Origin: JBKEDC01 sp047974225
Lineage (GTDB): Bacteria; Bacteroidota; Bacteroidia; Bacteroidales; Prolixibacteraceae
Assembly: GCA_047974225.1 (NCBI GenBank)
Contig: JBKECD010000052.1
Coordinates: forward strand, 1-19,665
DNA length: 19,665 bases
Reading direction: 5' to 3'
Of the stretch, positions 17,738 through 19,665 are shown piece after piece (position 1 is the first letter of the stretch; every line of letters starts with the position of its first letter). The position numbers were made by a program, and so were the translations under genes. Below the pieces are notes generated by a model that saw only the letters and a list, made by a program, of their open reading frames with translations, did not search any database and had not been told where the DNA came from.

Positions 17738-17741
17738 TTAG
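17738..17741. repeat. Target-site duplication TTAG (right copy)
   Basis: Second copy of the 4-bp duplication, immediately outside the right inverted repeat and identical to 15632-15635. On the coding (minus) strand it reads CTAA and lies across the codons for Thr and Asn in TYSTN. Confidence 0.85.
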
Positions 17742-19665
17742 TGCTATATGTTTTTTCCCAAGTCAAATCAGAATTTCCGAGTTGATTAGCAGAAATCACA
17801 GGAACTCCATTATATTGGTTGGTGATTGAATACAACTCTTTACTTGGATAGTAACTACTTGGCGTATTTCCCAACGCACCATAACTCAATCTCAATTTCA
17901 ATACATTTAGATTTCTCACATCGAAGAACTCCTCATTATGAATGTTCCAACCTCCACTCAACGAATAAAAATTACCATATCTCGACTCCTTACCAAACTT
18001 CGATGAGCCATCACGACGGAATGAGAATTGCCCCATATAACGATCTTCATAAGCATAGTTGGCATTGAACAAATACGACTGAAACGCATAGCCCACTCTT
18101 GAGCCTTGAATCTTTTTCATTTCCGAACCACCATTCAGAATGGTTGTGCCCGAAACTATTCCTTTTTGCTGAGCTGTGGTCGTTGAATATTCATAGTCAT
18201 TGAACTCATAGGCGACAAGCCCTGTGAAGAAATGCGACCCAACGGTTTTCTGATAACGTAAAAGCTGGTTGGTAAAACGATTCATGCTTTTATAATGATA
18301 ATCAGTTACCGAACCAACATCAGAACGCCCCGATACCGACTGAGGATCAACATAGGTCATTTTATAGTGATGTTGGTAATTGAAGCTGTTTGAAGAAACA
18401 AATGTCAATCCCTTTGCCAATTTAATGTCAAATCCAAAATAAGGCGACACACGCAATTCCGATATATCCGAATAATTCCATTGCAAGTCATAAATTGAGT
18501 TACTCTTGTCGCGCCCAATCCAGTTTAAATCAGTCGAAGGATCGATAATATCGCCATTATCATCACGAGGTCGGTCATATGGCATATTCAAAAACATTTC
18601 ACCGACACCCTGCTGCTTATCCATGATATCACGATATGTAAACGCCATTTTGGGATGCAAAGTCAGCCATGGCTTAATGTCATAATCAATATTCATGCGA
18701 GCCGAATAGCGCGTATAATCATAACCCTTCACCGCTCCTGATTCATCATAGATATTTCCTGAGATATATGTTCTCAATTTATCATTGCCTCCTGAAAAAG
18801 CAATGCCATAATCTTGCACTACACCCAGTTTTGTTCCTTCCTCAAACCAATCAGTGTTTCGCGCTTGAGCTTCTTTCGTAAACCAATCAAATTCTGCATA
18901 GCCATTGGCAAAAGACTTGATATAATCGGTCATTTCGACATTATTCATCACACTAAAGTTTCCTGTAGAAAGCTTAGTTACCCCCGTTTTTGCTGACACA
19001 TCAATTCTATCCGTTCCTTTTTTGGCTGAATGAGTAGTTACCAAGATAACACCATTGGCAGCACGCGAACCATATAACGCCGTTGCCGATGCATCTTTCA
19101 AAATTGAGGTCGATTCGATATCCGCAGGATTCAACTGCGGCGCTTCCGCCTGAATAACTCCATCGACTACCCAAAGCGGATCGACACTTCCACTTAAGGT
19201 AGATTTTCCTCGAATACGAATTGTCGGAGCTGACCCCGGCTGACCAGAACCCTGCATAACAGAAACCCCAGCAACTTTTCCTTGCAACATGTTACTCACA
19301 TTGGGAGAAGTAACCCCTTTCAGAGCTTCGGCATCAAGATTAGCCACCGAACCCGTCAAGTTTGATTTCTTCTGCACTCCATAACCCACTACCACCACTT
19401 CATCTAAGCCCGTAGCTTCTTCTTCCATGGTTACATTAATTTCTGAGCGACCGCCCACTGCCACCTCTTGGGGCTGCATACCCACAAAGGTGAACACCAA
19501 AACTCCATCGGTCGGAACATTGCTGATGCTATACTTGCCATCAACATCGGTTATCAATCCGTTGGTTGTGTTTTTCAGAAGTACGGTAACCCCGGGCATC
19601 GACTGCCCTTTGGTATCTACCACCTTTCCCGAAACACTCTGTTGCGCATAGGCGCTGCCTAGCAG
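17738..19665 (-). pseudogene. susC: SusC-family TonB-dependent transporter, N-terminal part (cut off by IS; start beyond window)
   Basis: 5' portion of the outer-membrane importer that pairs with SusD. The visible frame begins inside the signal peptide (LLGSAYAQQS), so only a dozen or so codons are missing at the right edge. Next come a carboxypeptidase-regulatory-like domain (VSGKVVDTKGQSMPGVTVLL), the TonB-box region DEVVVVGYGVQKKS, the plug domain (NVSNMLQGKVAGVSVMQGSG, RIRGKSTLSG, WVVDGV) and about the first half of the barrel. At the IS the frame continues for 31 element-encoded residues to a TAA at 17641-17643, giving a truncated protein. Together with 14683-15631 the intact gene would encode about 970 residues, normal for SusC. 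No stops or frameshifts occur in either half. Confidence 0.92.

Noticed and set aside
1..19665. CRISPR array, tRNA, rRNA or a novel defence or regulatory system
   Set aside because: No spaced direct repeats, tRNA-like cloverleaf or rRNA sequence was seen. Apart from the spacer and IS ends, the window is fully used by recognisable PUL genes.

Overview
The window reads as part of a polysaccharide utilization locus (PUL) from a Bacteroidota bacterium, probably Bacteroidales. The evidence is a SusC/SusD pair, a long tightly packed run of secreted sulfatases and fucosidases, Bacteroidota-type lipoprotein signals, and an insertion sequence (IS) of a kind common in Bacteroides relatives. Genus and habitat cannot be read from the sequence. 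All host genes lie on the minus strand, so transcription runs from the right end to the left end. Only the IS transposase is on the plus strand.

Layout in order of transcription: (1) susC, whose first codons lie beyond the right edge, is split by a 2102-bp IS at 15636-17737. (2) susD ends at 12825. (3) A 137-bp spacer holds a strong minus-strand terminator-like hairpin and a second perfect 13-bp inverted repeat. (4) An enzyme operon follows with gaps of 0-28 bp: GH29 (12687-11281), GH29 (11252-9891), sulfatase (9870-8308), GH29 (8279-6804), then five sulfatases in a row, the last of which runs off the left edge. That makes three GH29-type fucosidases and six S1 sulfatases. All six sulfatases are the Cys type, which needs conversion to formylglycine by a maturase not seen here.

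Inferred role: SusC/SusD would bind and import oligosaccharides of a sulfated, fucose-rich glycan, such as fucoidan or another sulfated fucan, or a sulfated fucosylated host or animal glycan. The sulfatases would strip sulfate esters and the GH29 enzymes would release fucose. No endo-acting enzyme, regulator or maturase is in the window, so the locus probably continues on one or both sides.

The main anomaly is the IS in susC. It has 16-bp imperfect terminal inverted repeats and a 4-bp TTAG duplication. Removing the element and one TTAG copy restores a continuous SusC frame across the junction. The element's own transposase carries an in-frame TGA, so both the importer and the transposase are broken in this copy while every complete enzyme gene is intact.
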